Shown here: piece after piece, positions 1-9,337 of the stretch | Position numbering within the stretch: position 1 is the first letter of the stretch | How the letters are laid out: every line of letters starts with the position of its first letter | DNA from: Mycobacterium asiaticum | GTDB lineage: Bacteria; Actinomycetota; Actinomycetes; Mycobacteriales; Mycobacteriaceae | Length of the DNA: 52,545 bases | Assembly (NCBI RefSeq): GCF_001673315.1 | Contig: NZ_LZLQ01000092.1 | Coordinates: forward strand, 1-52,545 | Direction: 5' to 3' | Program-made: the position numbers and the translations under genes | Notes under the pieces: generated by a model | Seen by the model: only the letters and a program-made list of their open reading frames with translations | Database searches by the model: none | Told to the model about the DNA's origin: nothing

Positions 1-3000
1 TTGCCGGTGTTGGTGTTACCCGAGTTGTAGTTGCCGGTGTTGGTGCCGCCCGAGTTGTAGTCCCCGGTGTTGGTGCCACCCGAGTTGTAGCTGCCGGTGT
101 TGGTGCCACCGGAGTTATAGCTGCCCGTATTAGTGCCACCGGCGTTGAAGCTGCCCGTATTGGTCCCGCCGGAGTTGTGGCTGCCGAAGTTGGTGCCACC
201 CGAGTTATAGCTGCCGGTGTTGGTGCCACCACCGTTGAAGTCACCGGTGTTGGTACCACCGGCGTTGAAGTCGCCCGTGTTGGTACCACCAGCATTGTAA
301 TTTCCCGTATTTGTACCACCCGAGTTATAGCTGCCAGTGTTGGTGCCGCCGGAGTTGTAGCTACCGGTATTGGCACCGCCCGAGTTATAAAGCCCGGTGT
401 TCGTGTTGCCGGAGTTATAGAGTCCGGTGTTTGTGTTGCCGGAGTTATAAAGTCCGGTGTTGGTATTTCCCGAATTCAAAAGTCCCGTATTGCTGTTGCC
501 GGAATTCCACAAACCCGTGTTGAAGTTACCCGAGTTCCAGAACCCAGTATTGTAGTTGCCCGAATTCGACCCGAACGTGTTTCCGGTGCCCGAGTTCCAC
601 CAGCCGGTGTTTCCGTTGCCAGCGTTCCCGAAGCCGATGTTGTAGTTCCCAGAATTACCAAAGCCAATATTTCCATGGCCGGAGTTGCCGAAGCCGATGT
701 TGAAGTTGCCGGAATTCCCGAGGCCGAGATTAAGCCAACCTGAGTTCAAGCCACCGATGCCTACTAGGTTATCGCCGGTGAGTCCTAATCCAAAGTTGTT
801 GTTGCCATGATTGCCGAAGCCGACGTTGTTGTTGCCGGTATTTCCCCAACCGATGTTGTTGGCACCATTGTTCCCGCCACCCTGATTGGCGGTGCCGATG
901 TTCCCCATGCCGGGATTTTTATTGCCGATGTTGCCGCTGCCGGTGTTGCCGTCACCGATATTTCCCTCGCCCACGTTTCCGCTGCCGTAGTTGCCGCCAC
1001 CCTGGTTGTTGCTACCGAAGTTGCCGCTGCCGGAGTTAGCGTTGCCGTGGTTGGCGTTGCCTTGATTGTCGTTGCCGATGTTTCCGCTACCGACATTGTT
1101 GCTGCCTTGATTGCCGCTGCCTCGGTTGTTGTCGCCGCCGGCCGCGATTCCGTTGCCCCGGTTACCGCTGCCCGAGTTGCCGTCGCCGATATTGCCGCTG
1201 CCAGCGTTGTCGTCACCGATATTGCCGCTGCCCGAGTTGTTGGTCGCGCCGCCACCGAAGGGGTCCTGATTGCCGCTGCCTGAGTTGCCGCTGCCGATGT
1301 TGCCGTTGCCGGTGTTCTTGTCGCCGATATTGCCACTGCCCTGATTGTCACTACCCAGGTTGCCCGAACCCTGATTGGTGTTGCCGTGGTTTCCGGAGCC
1401 CTTGTTGTTGTCGCCGATATTGCCGTCGCCCCAGTTGCCGTCACCGCGGTTGCCTTGACCCGAGTTGTCACTACCAACGTTGCCATTACCGGTGTTGGCG
1501 TTGCCGTTGTTGCCGTTGCCCTTGTTGTTGTCGCCAGTGTTGCCGAAGCCGGAGTTGGTGTCGCCTTTGTTGCCGTCGCCAGTGTTGCTGCTGCCCAGGT
1601 TGCCGTCGCCTTCGTTGTCGTTGCCCTTGTTACCGTCACCGGAGTTCGTGTTACCTAAGTTGCCGTCGCCCTCATTGCCCCGACCATGGTTGCCGTCACC
1701 GACGTTGCCGTCACCGACGTTGCCGTCGCCCCGATTGCCGTTGCCCTTATTCCCATCACCGGTATTCGTGTTGCCCAAGTTGCCGACGCCCTCGTTGTCA
1801 CCACCATGGTTGCCGTCACCGACGTTGCCGTCACCGACGTTGCCGTCGCCCTGATTGGCGTTGCCCTTATTTCCATCACCGGAGTTGCCGCTGCCCAGGT
1901 TGCCATCGCCCGAGTTACCACCATCCGGGTTGTTGCTGTTGTTGTTGCCCGCGCCCGAATTGTTGTTGCCGATGTTGCCATCGCCGGTGTTCGCATTGCC
2001 CGTGTTGCCGCTGCCCTGGTTGTCGTTGCCGCGATTGCCGTCACCGAAGTTGCCGCTGCCCGTGTTGCCGCTACCTTCGTTGCCGCTGCCGGTGTTGCCG
2101 CTGCCCTGGTTGCCGTCGCCGCGATTGCCATTGCCGTCGTTGTCGCGGCCCTGGTTGCCGCTACCGTGGTTGCCGCCGCCCGTGTTGCCGCTGCCCGCAT
2201 TGTCGTTTCCGCGGTTGCCGTCGCCGGTGTTGCCGCTGCCTTGGTTGCCCTGCCGCCTAGGTTGTTGTCGCCAATATTGCCGTCGCCGGTGTTGCCGCCG
2301 CCGAGATTGCCGCCGCCTAGGTTGTTGTTGCCGTTGTTGCCGTTGCCGGCGTTCCCGTCGCCGATGTTGCCGTTGCCCGTGTTGGCGTTGCCCTGGTTGC
2401 CGAGACCCGTAGCCGCCACGGATGCGGCCGTGCTGGGACCCGTCGGGCCGGTGGTCGCGGTCGGGTTAGTGATTGAATTTGCAACGGCGGTGTTGGAGGC
2501 GGGCACGTTGACGACGGGGCTGCTGGCAGCGGTGTCGCCACTGCCGCTGGCCAAGCTCGCATTGCCGCTAGCTCCGGCGTTGGCACCCACAGAGCTGCCG
2601 CTGCCCGTGACGGTGCTTGCCGCGGTCTGGCTTTGACCCGTCAGTCCGGCGCCGCCATTGCTGTGAAACCATGCGCCCTCCCCGCCGCTCTGACCGGGCG
2701 TGACCTGGGCGCCATGCCCGATGAGTGGCCGCCCCGTCAGCGCCTGGACGGGCGCGTTGATCGCGCGGAGGAGATTCTGCTCGGCATTGGCGACCTCGGT
2801 GGCCGAGTAGCCGCCTGCGCCCGCATGAAGCGTCCGCACGAACCGGTCGTGAAACGCGGCCACCCGGCCGCTCAGCGACTGATACTCCTTGCCGTGCGCA
2901 CCGAACAAGGCGGCGATCGCCGCCGACACCTCATCCTCAGCCGCAGCCGCCACACCGGTGGTCGCCGCCGCGGCCGCTACATTCGCCGCACCGACAAACG

Positions 3001-3067
3001 ATCCGATTCTTGCTACGTCCGCAGCCGCCGACGCCAACAACTCCGGCGCAACAGTGATAAACGACAC
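1..3067 (-). pseudogene. PE protein with MPTR-type repeats, frameshifted, left end outside window
   Basis: The GTG start at 3067 follows GGGAGG with a 6-nt gap and gives VSFITVAPELLASAAADV, a standard PE N-terminus. The PE domain spans about residues 1-95 and is followed by the PE_PGRS-type linker INAPVQALTGRPLIG. The protein then changes to NxGxGNxG repeats (for example GNGNIGDGNAGNGN) instead of GGAGGX. At about 2248-2251 the frame is lost: the strand reads as if one base were deleted from a repeated GGCAGCGGCAAC unit. From there the next frame is open to base 1 (about 750 codons) and continues the same repeats, ending in NSGGTNTGxYNSG decapeptides like those of PPE-MPTR proteins. No stop codon occurs in the repeat frame before the edge. 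PE proteins are exported by ESX systems, mainly ESX-5. Whether the shift is a real mutation or an assembly error cannot be decided here. Confidence 0.8.
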
Positions 3068-3405
3068 CCACAACCTCCCACCTGACAGCCGGCCATCAGG
3101 TGACAACCCAGCCAAATAGCGAGCCCGAGCGAGGAACGCTCGCAGGACACACGGCAGCGCCCGATGATTCCAACTCCGCAACGCTGCGCCAAGGGCAATT
3201 CCTCTACTTCAGCGCGAAGACACTAGGCAAAGTGCACATCCGCGGCGAGACCGCGCTTCGCTGGCCGCCGACGACGATTGCCGAAACTAACGGCACCCAT
3301 CCGCAGCACTATTTCGGTATCGTATTGCGACTTAATGGAATCCGAGGATGAACCGCAAAAATATGAATTCGGTTATTGCTTGCAAAACAGTCATGCAAAC
3401 TGCAC
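3068..3405. other. Divergent intergenic region between PE-MPTR and PucR-type gene
   Basis: No convincing gene is present. The region holds a small hairpin at 3126-3142 (CGAGCG, 5-nt loop, CGCTCG). It becomes AT-richer toward 3340-3400, with near direct repeats TGCAAAACAG (3382-3391) and TGCAAACTG (3394-3402) immediately before the regulator's -10 box. These are candidate operator half-sites. Confidence 0.4.
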
Positions 3406-3418
3406 TACGATCCTGTGC
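3406..3418 (+). promoter_or_regulatory. -10 box and probable leaderless start of the PucR-type gene
   Basis: TACGAT (3406-3411) matches the mycobacterial TANNNT -10 consensus. Seven bases separate it from the GTG at 3419, which places transcription start on or next to the start codon. There is no Shine-Dalgarno sequence before this GTG. This supports GTG 3419 over the longer in-frame starts at 3278 and 3335. Confidence 0.5.
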
Positions 3419-4672
3419 GTGACATGGCGCGAGCCTTCGCCTCGAATACAAGAATTGATCCGTAGAGGGGCATGGCTCGCGCTCAACCCCAGCCGGGAGT
3501 GGCTTGAAGAATTCGATCGAGTCACGCTGAATGCCAGCGGACCCATCGCCCGAGACCCTGGCCTCGCGTCGGTCGTGGCACGCTCAAACCGCATCAATCT
3601 CGTCCACTTCGCTTCCTCCATGCTGCAAACACCGGGCGCACCGGTGGAACCCGACCTCAACGCCGAGACGCTGCGGATGGCCAGGGACCTGGTGCGGCGC
3701 GGCTTGGACGCGTCAGCGCTCGAGGTCTACCGCATCGGACACAACGTGGCCTGGCGACGCTGGACAGAAATTGCGTTCGAACTAACCTCTGACCCCGCCG
3801 AGCTCCACCAGTTGCTCGACGTCTCTTTCCGATCGGCCACCGAGTACGTCGACGGCATGCTGGCCGGCATCACCGCGCAGATGCAGGCCGAATACTCCGA
3901 GCTGAAGCGCGATGATGCCGCCGAACGGCGTGAGCTGGTCGAACTCGTCCTCAACGGTGCTCCCATCAATCGCCACGACGTAGCAGCGCGATTGGGTTAC
4001 TCATTTGAGCACTCGCACACCGCAGCAGTCGTGTGGTCCGACGAGCCGAACGTTGGCGCGACTCCGCTGGACCGAGTCGTCGAGCAATTCAGCCAAGCCG
4101 TGGGTTCCCAACGACCGCTCATCGTGGTAGCCAGCGCCGGAACTCGCTGGATGTGGGTCGGGAATATCGCGAATCTCGACCACGAACGCATGCGCGAAGT
4201 CGCCGAATCCACACCGGATGCGCAGATCGCGATCGGAACCACTGCCCCAGGAATCGAGGGGTTCCGCCGCAGCCACACGGAGGCACTCACCACCCAGCGA
4301 ATGTTGACCCGGCTGCGATCACCGCAACACATGGCCTCGTTCGCCGATATAGAGATGGTTGCCTTGCTGACCGAAAACTCCACCGGAGCGGACGATTTCA
4401 TCCAGACGACGCTCGGCGCGCTCGCGACCGCCAGCCCGGTGCTGCACACGACCGTACTTACATTTATCGATGCAGAGTGCAACGCCTCCCGCGCTGCAAG
4501 AAGCCTCTTCACCCACCGCAACACGGTGTTGCATCGGCTCGAGACCGTACAGCGATTGCTACCTCGACCGCTCGAGCAAAACCTGATCGAGGTCGCTGTA
4601 GCGCTCAAGGCCCTGCAGTGGCGCGGCGACCGCGCCGCCGCTGACGAGCAGGTGGCACCGACTCGGACGTAG
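3419..4672 (+). CDS. PucR/CdaR-family transcriptional regulator
   Basis: The protein has 417 aa from the GTG at 3419, the usual size for mycobacterial PucR-like regulators. The C-terminus carries the PucR-type helix-turn-helix (HTH_30): FIDAECNASRAARSLFTHRN followed by TVLHRLETVQRLL, at about residues 345-385. The central part (AAVVWSD to RPLIVVASAGTRWMWVG, then IGTTAPGIEGFRRSHTEA) looks like the GGDEF-like domain that precedes the HTH in the CdaR group. The N-terminal 100 residues are helical and probably sense a ligand, which is not identified. Members of this family usually control neighbouring catabolic genes, but the adjacent genes (PE-MPTR and B12-regulated metE) give no clear substrate. 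Repeats directly upstream suggest autoregulation. Confidence 0.8.
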   Translation: MTWREPSPRIQELIRRGAWLALNPSREWLEEFDRVTLNASGPIARDPGLASVVARSNRINLVHFASSMLQTPGAPVEPDLNAETLRMARDLVRRGLDASALEVYRIGHNVAWRRWTEIAFELTSDPAELHQLLDVSFRSATEYVDGMLAGITAQMQAEYSELKRDDAAERRELVELVLNGAPINRHDVAARLGYSFEHSHTAAVVWSDEPNVGATPLDRVVEQFSQAVGSQRPLIVVASAGTRWMWVGNIANLDHERMREVAESTPDAQIAIGTTAPGIEGFRRSHTEALTTQRMLTRLRSPQHMASFADIEMVALLTENSTGADDFIQTTLGALATASPVLHTTVLTFIDAECNASRAARSLFTHRNTVLHRLETVQRLLPRPLEQNLIEVAVALKALQWRGDRAAADEQVAPTRT

Positions 4673-4739
4673 CAATCGCACTGAGCACGCGGCGTAGTGT
4701 TACTCCCGCAGCTGGTCTGCCGGCGTCGCAGCACGCGGC

Positions 4740-4971
4740 GCCGGCATCGAGCGAGGCACCCGCCTCGTAAGAGGGAACCCGGTGGGAATCCGGGACTGTC
4801 CCGCAGCGGTATGCAGGAACGAACGCCGTCATCCGCACTGGTCGCAAGGCTGGGAAGCGACGGCCATTAGGAACCCTGCCCGGCTCGTCAGCGGCCCCTT
4901 CTGGGGCGCGTCGTCAGCCGGGCGCGGAGCACCGACCCGGTGCGTGCCTGCGAGTCCGAAGACCTGCCGGC
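4740..4971 (+). ncRNA. Cobalamin (adenosyl-B12) riboswitch
   Basis: The hallmark segments are present in order: AAGAGGGAACCCGGTG and GAATCCGGGACTGTCCCGC at about 4769-4805, then GCGAGTCCGAAGACCTGCC ending at 4968. The last of these contains the conserved B12-box-like GAGTCCGAAGACCTGCC. A self-complementary GCCGGC at 4740-4745 can pair with GCCGGC at 4966-4971 to form P1. Known mycobacterial biology fits: this riboswitch class sits upstream of metE and shuts it off when cobalamin allows the MetH enzyme to work. The outer ends are set by the P1 pairing and may be off by some tens of bases. Confidence 0.93.
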
Positions 4972-4974
4972 TGT

Positions 4975-4995
4975 GCCGGGCGCGCCGCGCCCGGC
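4975..4995 (+). terminator. GC hairpin in the riboswitch expression platform
   Basis: GCCGGGCGCG (4975-4984) is the exact reverse complement of CGCGCCCGGC (4986-4995). It begins three bases after the riboswitch P1 3' strand, whose CCGGC bases could compete with it for pairing. It is a plausible terminator or anti-antiterminator stem. No U-tract follows, as is common in mycobacteria, so the mechanism (intrinsic, Rho-dependent or translational) is open. Confidence 0.45.
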
Positions 4996-5134
4996 GGCGC
5001 ATCGCCTCGTGGAATGGGCGTGTGGCCGACTCCGTTGACGTGTTTGCGACTCAGGACAGTCCAACGCCACCACGGACAGGCTGCGCGTCCGCGGGCGGTG
5101 TGCACTCCATCAATTGAAGGACGAGAACCAGCTC

Positions 5135-7405
5135 GTGAACCTGCAACATTTCACCGCTACCATCACCGGTTCGCCCCGCATCGGTCCACGGCGCGAACTC
5201 AAGCGAGCCACTGAGCGCTATTGGGCGGGGCAGAGCAGCCGCGCCGATCTCGAATCCGTGGCCGCCACGCTGCGCCGTGACACCTGGTCGGAACTGGCCA
5301 CCGCCGGCCTGGACTCGGTGCCGGTCAACACCTTTTCCTATTACGACCAGATGCTCGACACGGCGGTGCTGCTCGGCGCGTTACCGGACCGGGTCAGCGC
5401 TATCTCCGACGAGTTGGACCGATACTTTGCCGCCGCACGAGGCAACGACGACGTCGCTCCGCTGGAAATGACGAAATGGTTCGACACCAATTACCACTAC
5501 TTGGTTCCCGAGATCGGACCGTCCACCACCTTCACGCTGAATCCCGAAAAGGTGCTTTCAGAGCTGAAAGAGGCTCTCGAACAAGGCATTCCGGCACGCC
5601 CCGTCGTCATCGGCCCGATCACCTTCTTGCTGCTGAGCAAGGCGGTGGACGGGGCGCCGGCACCGGTCGAGCGGCTCGAGCAGCTGGTGCCGATCTACGG
5701 TGAACTGCTGTCACTACTCGCCGACAACGGCGCACAGTGGGTGCAGTTCGACGAGCCCGCACTCGTCACCGACATCTCCCCAGACGCACCCGCGCTCGCC
5801 GAAGCCGTCTACAACGCCCTGGGTGCCGTGGCCAGCCGACCTGCCATCTACGTCGCCACTTACTTCGGGGACCCCGGCGCATCGTTGGCGGGACTGGCCC
5901 GCACGCCGGTGGAGGCGATCGGCGTCGACCTGGTCTACGGCGCCGACACGTCGGTGGCGGCGGTTCCCGAGCTCGCTGGGAAAACCCTGGTGGCCGGCAT
6001 CGTCGACGGCCGCAACATCTGGCGCACCGACCTGGAGGCCGCCCTGGGCAAGCTGGCGGCACTGCTGGGATCGGCCGGGGCCGTTGCAGTTTCCACATCG
6101 TGCTCCACCCTGCATGTGCCGTACTCGCTGGAACCCGAGACCGATTTGGACGAAAGCCTGCGCAGCTGGCTGGCATTCGGCGCTGAGAAGGTTCGGGAAG
6201 TGGTCGTTCTGGCGCACGCGTTGCGGGCGGGACGCGACGCGGTCGCCAACGAGATCGCCGCCTCCAATGCCGCCGTCGCATCCCGCAAGAAGGATCCGCG
6301 GCTGCACAACAGTCAGGTCCGGGCGCGGATCGAATCGATCGTCGCGGACGGCGCCCAGCGCGGCGACTCGGCCCAGCGTCGGGCCAGCCAGGATGCCCGT
6401 CTGCACCTGCCGGTGCTGCCGACGACGACCATCGGCTCCTATCCGCAGACCTCGGCGATCCGCGTCGCCCGCGCGGCGCTGCGCAACGGGGAGATCGACC
6501 AGGCCGAGTACGAGCGACGGATGAAGCAGGAGATCGCCGACGCCGTCAAACTGCAGGAAGAACTCGGGATCGACGTGCTGGTGCACGGCGAACCGGAACG
6601 CAACGACATGGTGCAGTACTTCGCCGAGCAGTTGGAGGGCTTCTTTGCCACCGACAACGGCTGGGTGCAGTCCTACGGCAGCCGGTGTGTGCGTCCGCCG
6701 ATCCTGTACGGGGACGTGGTCCGCACCCACCCCATGACCGTCGACTGGATCACCTATGCGCAGTCGCTGACCGACAAGCCGGTCAAGGGCATGCTCACCG
6801 GGCCGGTCACGATTCTGGCGTGGTCGTTCGTCCGTGATGACCAGCCGCTGGCCGAGACGGCCAATCAGGTGGCGCTGGCGATTCGCGACGAGACGGTGGA
6901 TCTGCAGGAGGCCGGTATCGCGGTCATTCAGGTCGATGAGCCCGCGCTGCGGGAGCTGCTGCCGCTGCGCCGCGCCGATCAGGATGAGTATTTGCGTTGG
7001 GCGGTAGGGTCTTTCCGCCTGGCCACCTCCGGAGTCGCCGACTCGACTCAGATACATACTCATCTGTGCTATTCGGAGTTCGGCGAAGTGATCGGGGCGA
7101 TTGCGGACCTGGACGCCGATGTCACGTCCATCGAGGCAGCCCGATCGCGCATGGAAGTGCTGGATGACCTCAACGCGATCGGCTTCTCCAACAGCGTGGG
7201 CCCGGGCGTCTACGACATCCACTCGCCGCGCGTGCCCAGCACCCAGGAGATGGCGGAGTCGTTACGGGCTGCGTTGAAGGCCGTTCCCGCTGAACGGCTT
7301 TGGGTGAACCCGGACTGCGGCCTGAAGACCCGCAATGTCGAGCAGGTGAAGGCGTCGCTGCAGAACATGGTCGCCGCGGCCCAGGAGGTGCGGGCCAGGG
7401 CCTAG
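5135..7405 (+). CDS. metE: Cobalamin-independent methionine synthase (5-methyltetrahydropteroyltriglutamate-homocysteine methyltransferase)
   Basis: MetE transfers the methyl group of 5-methyl-THPTE-Glu3 to homocysteine without B12, the last step of methionine synthesis, in the cytosol. From GTG 5135 the protein has 756 aa, close to the family length. The N-terminal half begins [20 protein letters not shown], and the C-terminal catalytic half starts near [16 protein letters not shown]. All four zinc ligands are visible: H643 and C645 (THLCYSE), E667 (SIEAARS) and C728 (NPDCGLKTR). An in-frame TTG at 5114 would add seven residues but has no ribosome-binding site; GAAGGA at 5116-5121 lies upstream of GTG 5135, though farther away than usual. 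The upstream riboswitch indicates repression by cobalamin. The gene is convergent with the DUF3556 gene. Confidence 0.95.
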   Translation: MNLQHFTATITGSPRIGPRRELKRATERYWAGQSSRADLESVAATLRRDTWSELATAGLDSVPVNTFSYYDQMLDTAVLLGALPDRVSAISDELDRYFAAARGNDDVAPLEMTKWFDTNYHYLVPEIGPSTTFTLNPEKVLSELKEALEQGIPARPVVIGPITFLLLSKAVDGAPAPVERLEQLVPIYGELLSLLADNGAQWVQFDEPALVTDISPDAPALAEAVYNALGAVASRPAIYVATYFGDPGASLAGLARTPVEAIGVDLVYGADTSVAAVPELAGKTLVAGIVDGRNIWRTDLEAALGKLAALLGSAGAVAVSTSCSTLHVPYSLEPETDLDESLRSWLAFGAEKVREVVVLAHALRAGRDAVANEIAASNAAVASRKKDPRLHNSQVRARIESIVADGAQRGDSAQRRASQDARLHLPVLPTTTIGSYPQTSAIRVARAALRNGEIDQAEYERRMKQEIADAVKLQEELGIDVLVHGEPERNDMVQYFAEQLEGFFATDNGWVQSYGSRCVRPPILYGDVVRTHPMTVDWITYAQSLTDKPVKGMLTGPVTILAWSFVRDDQPLAETANQVALAIRDETVDLQEAGIAVIQVDEPALRELLPLRRADQDEYLRWAVGSFRLATSGVADSTQIHTHLCYSEFGEVIGAIADLDADVTSIEAARSRMEVLDDLNAIGFSNSVGPGVYDIHSPRVPSTQEMAESLRAALKAVPAERLWVNPDCGLKTRNVEQVKASLQNMVAAAQEVRARA

Positions 7406-7410
7406 CTCTC

Positions 7411-7468
7411 GCGAGCGTAACCGCACTGCGAAATTCGGTTCAACTTCTCGCGGTGTGGTTACGCTCGC
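7411..7468. terminator. Bidirectional hairpin between metE and the DUF3556 gene
   Basis: GCGAGCGTAACC (7411-7422) is perfectly complementary to GGTTACGCTCGC (7457-7468) across a 34-nt loop that is partly pairable. It lies between two convergent genes and starts six bases after the metE stop. No long U-run follows on either side. Confidence 0.6.
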
Positions 7469-7478
7469 CGCGCTCAGC

Positions 7479-9203
7479 TCAGTCCGACAGCACGTGGACC
7501 GGGACATCGTCGTCCCACGGCTGTCGGGTCACCATGTCGGCCACCCGGACGTAGCCATGCTCGAACTCCCCGGTCGCGGCGTCGACCAACCGGTACCGCT
7601 GGGTCTGCCGGTGGATCGGCTGGGCGTCGAGCAGGACGACCCGCACCTCACCCGGTTCGAATTGGCAGCGCCGCTGCATCGCTTCTATCAGTTGCTCGTT
7701 GTGCATGTGACCGTCACCGAAGTTCCACCCGATGGCAGTGCTGCAGATCCGTTCGCCGTCGGTGATGACGTAGTCGTCCTCGTTCTGCCCCGCCATTGCG
7801 CGGTGAGCCAGTGTGAACAGGGCGCGACCGTGAGTGTTGAAGCCCCGGAAGGCATATCCCATGTACAGCGGAATCTGCGCCGCCTCCGGGCTGCCGTAGA
7901 ACCGCTCCAGCTGGGCTTGCGGCATGCTGGCAATCGCCACGATCCCCCGGGAGATCTTGTCGCTCGCCGACGGTTTGATGCACCACAGCGTGGTGTCCCA
8001 GTTGCCCGCGTAGTACCGCATGCCGGGCAGGAACGAGATCTTGCGCGGAAACATGTTGCCGGCGATCACCACGCCGGCTATCACCGCGAACAGGATCGCC
8101 ACCGGCACAGGATGTTTCACATCGTCCAGGCGGACGCCGGCGTGACCGACGAACAGTGTCAGCACGCCAAAGATCATGAACACGTTCCACTCCAGCGGGA
8201 CGCCCATCGGGATGGCCGAGAGAATCCCGAAATGGAACAGCACCATCACGATCGCCGCCACCTTCACCGGCGTGCCCACCGGAGCAAAGAACAACACCAG
8301 CGGCACAAACATCTCGATGACGGTGCTGAGGTGGGCGACGATCCGAGACAGCCGGCCGGGCCGCAGGTCGTCGGGGAACTTCTCGAAGAACAACCGCTTG
8401 AGCCACCGCGGCCGCATCAGCGGATTGTTCGACATCATCGTCGAAATCACGAACGGGAAGTGCTTGTTCAGTTTCGAGGTCGCCGCGCCCATCCAGATCA
8501 CCAGGAATACCAGCTTGGCGGCGACAATCATGTCGGCCCCGGCGAACAGGAAGGTGACCGTCAGCGTTCCGTACACCTCGCCACGGGCCGCCAAAAAGAT
8601 CACCTTGTCGCGCAGGCCGGCCAGCGCCAGGGTCACCAGGATCGCCACGATCTCCCACGTCGGCAGCAACCCGACCGTGGTGCCCAACTCCGGTACCGGG
8701 CCGCTGCCGTCGGTGAACAGCGCGGTCACCAGCAAGACCAGCAGCAGGGCGTACAGCGCGACGTCGGCAGGCTTGCGTTTGGTTCCGAACGTCATGGGGA
8801 CGCGGTCGGGCCACGGTGGTAGCCGAATGGTGCCGAACCGCAACCAGTACAGGATCGAGCCCAGCGGCGGGAAGAACCGGTTGTTCAGCGGCCCAAACCC
8901 GCAACCGAGGCCGACCACCTCGAACAACATCGTGTAGAGCACGACCTTCTCGAACACGATCGGCTCGGCATACCAGGCCCTGACGTTGGTGAACCCGTCA
9001 ATGCCCTTGGTGCTCAGCACGATCAGCCAGGCAACCAAGATGTAGAGCAGGATCTTCACCACATAGAACAGGTGCAGCACCACCGGCGTGCCGAAACCCA
9101 CCTCGGCCCAGTGTTTGGCCATCGGGCGGATCTTGTCGCTGCGGGTGCCCTTACTCCACTCGTCGAACTCGATCTCGGGCAGCTGGGGCTTCAGGAATCC
9201 CAT
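7479..9203 (-). CDS. DUF3556 multi-pass membrane protein
   Basis: This 574-aa protein starts at ATG 9203 (MGFLKPQLPEIEFDEW), matching the mycobacterial DUF3556 family. Several hydrophobic segments are visible, for example FYVVKILLYILVAWLIVL near residues 46-63, VALYALLLVLLVTALF near 148-163, a cluster around MIVAAKLVFLVIWMG, and VPVAILFAVIAGVVIAG. The last 170 residues are hydrophilic and probably cytosolic. The biochemical function is unknown. A perfect KstR-type operator lies 13 bases before the start codon and overlaps a TAATCT -10 box on this strand, so the gene may be induced with sterol catabolism. The start codon is only eight bases from that -10 box, consistent with a leaderless transcript. 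Confidence 0.8.
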   Translation of the reverse strand: MGFLKPQLPEIEFDEWSKGTRSDKIRPMAKHWAEVGFGTPVVLHLFYVVKILLYILVAWLIVLSTKGIDGFTNVRAWYAEPIVFEKVVLYTMLFEVVGLGCGFGPLNNRFFPPLGSILYWLRFGTIRLPPWPDRVPMTFGTKRKPADVALYALLLVLLVTALFTDGSGPVPELGTTVGLLPTWEIVAILVTLALAGLRDKVIFLAARGEVYGTLTVTFLFAGADMIVAAKLVFLVIWMGAATSKLNKHFPFVISTMMSNNPLMRPRWLKRLFFEKFPDDLRPGRLSRIVAHLSTVIEMFVPLVLFFAPVGTPVKVAAIVMVLFHFGILSAIPMGVPLEWNVFMIFGVLTLFVGHAGVRLDDVKHPVPVAILFAVIAGVVIAGNMFPRKISFLPGMRYYAGNWDTTLWCIKPSASDKISRGIVAIASMPQAQLERFYGSPEAAQIPLYMGYAFRGFNTHGRALFTLAHRAMAGQNEDDYVITDGERICSTAIGWNFGDGHMHNEQLIEAMQRRCQFEPGEVRVVLLDAQPIHRQTQRYRLVDAATGEFEHGYVRVADMVTRQPWDDDVPVHVLSD

Positions 9204-9215
9204 GGTTTGACAGAT

Positions 9216-9229
9216 TAGAACGTGTTCTA
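9216..9229. promoter_or_regulatory. KstR-type operator (TNNAACNNGTTNNA) with overlapping -10 box
   Basis: TAGAACGTGTTCTA is a palindrome matching every fixed position of the published KstR (cholesterol catabolism repressor) consensus TNNAACNNGTTNNA. On the minus strand it runs into TAATCT, a TANNNT -10 box eight bases before the DUF3556 ATG, so binding would block that promoter. The divergent amine oxidase start lies about 110 bases away on the other side. The regulator assignment is inferred from the motif. Confidence 0.7.
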
Positions 9230-9337
9230 GCGGCCTGCCCAGATCCCGGGCCGTTAACTCGTTGGATCCGATCTGAAACCCCGGGTAAACGGTGTAGCTT
9301 GCTGCTGGGGCACCGAGCGGTCACCAAGGAGTCGGGT

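Noticed and set aside
785..2636. Several open frames on both strands over the MPTR array
   Set aside because: They arise from the 15-bp repeat; only the minus frame giving NxGxGN repeats continues the PE gene.
7454..8822. Plus-strand frame of 455 codons over the DUF3556 gene
   Set aside because: His/Arg/Gln-rich antisense shadow of a clear membrane protein gene.
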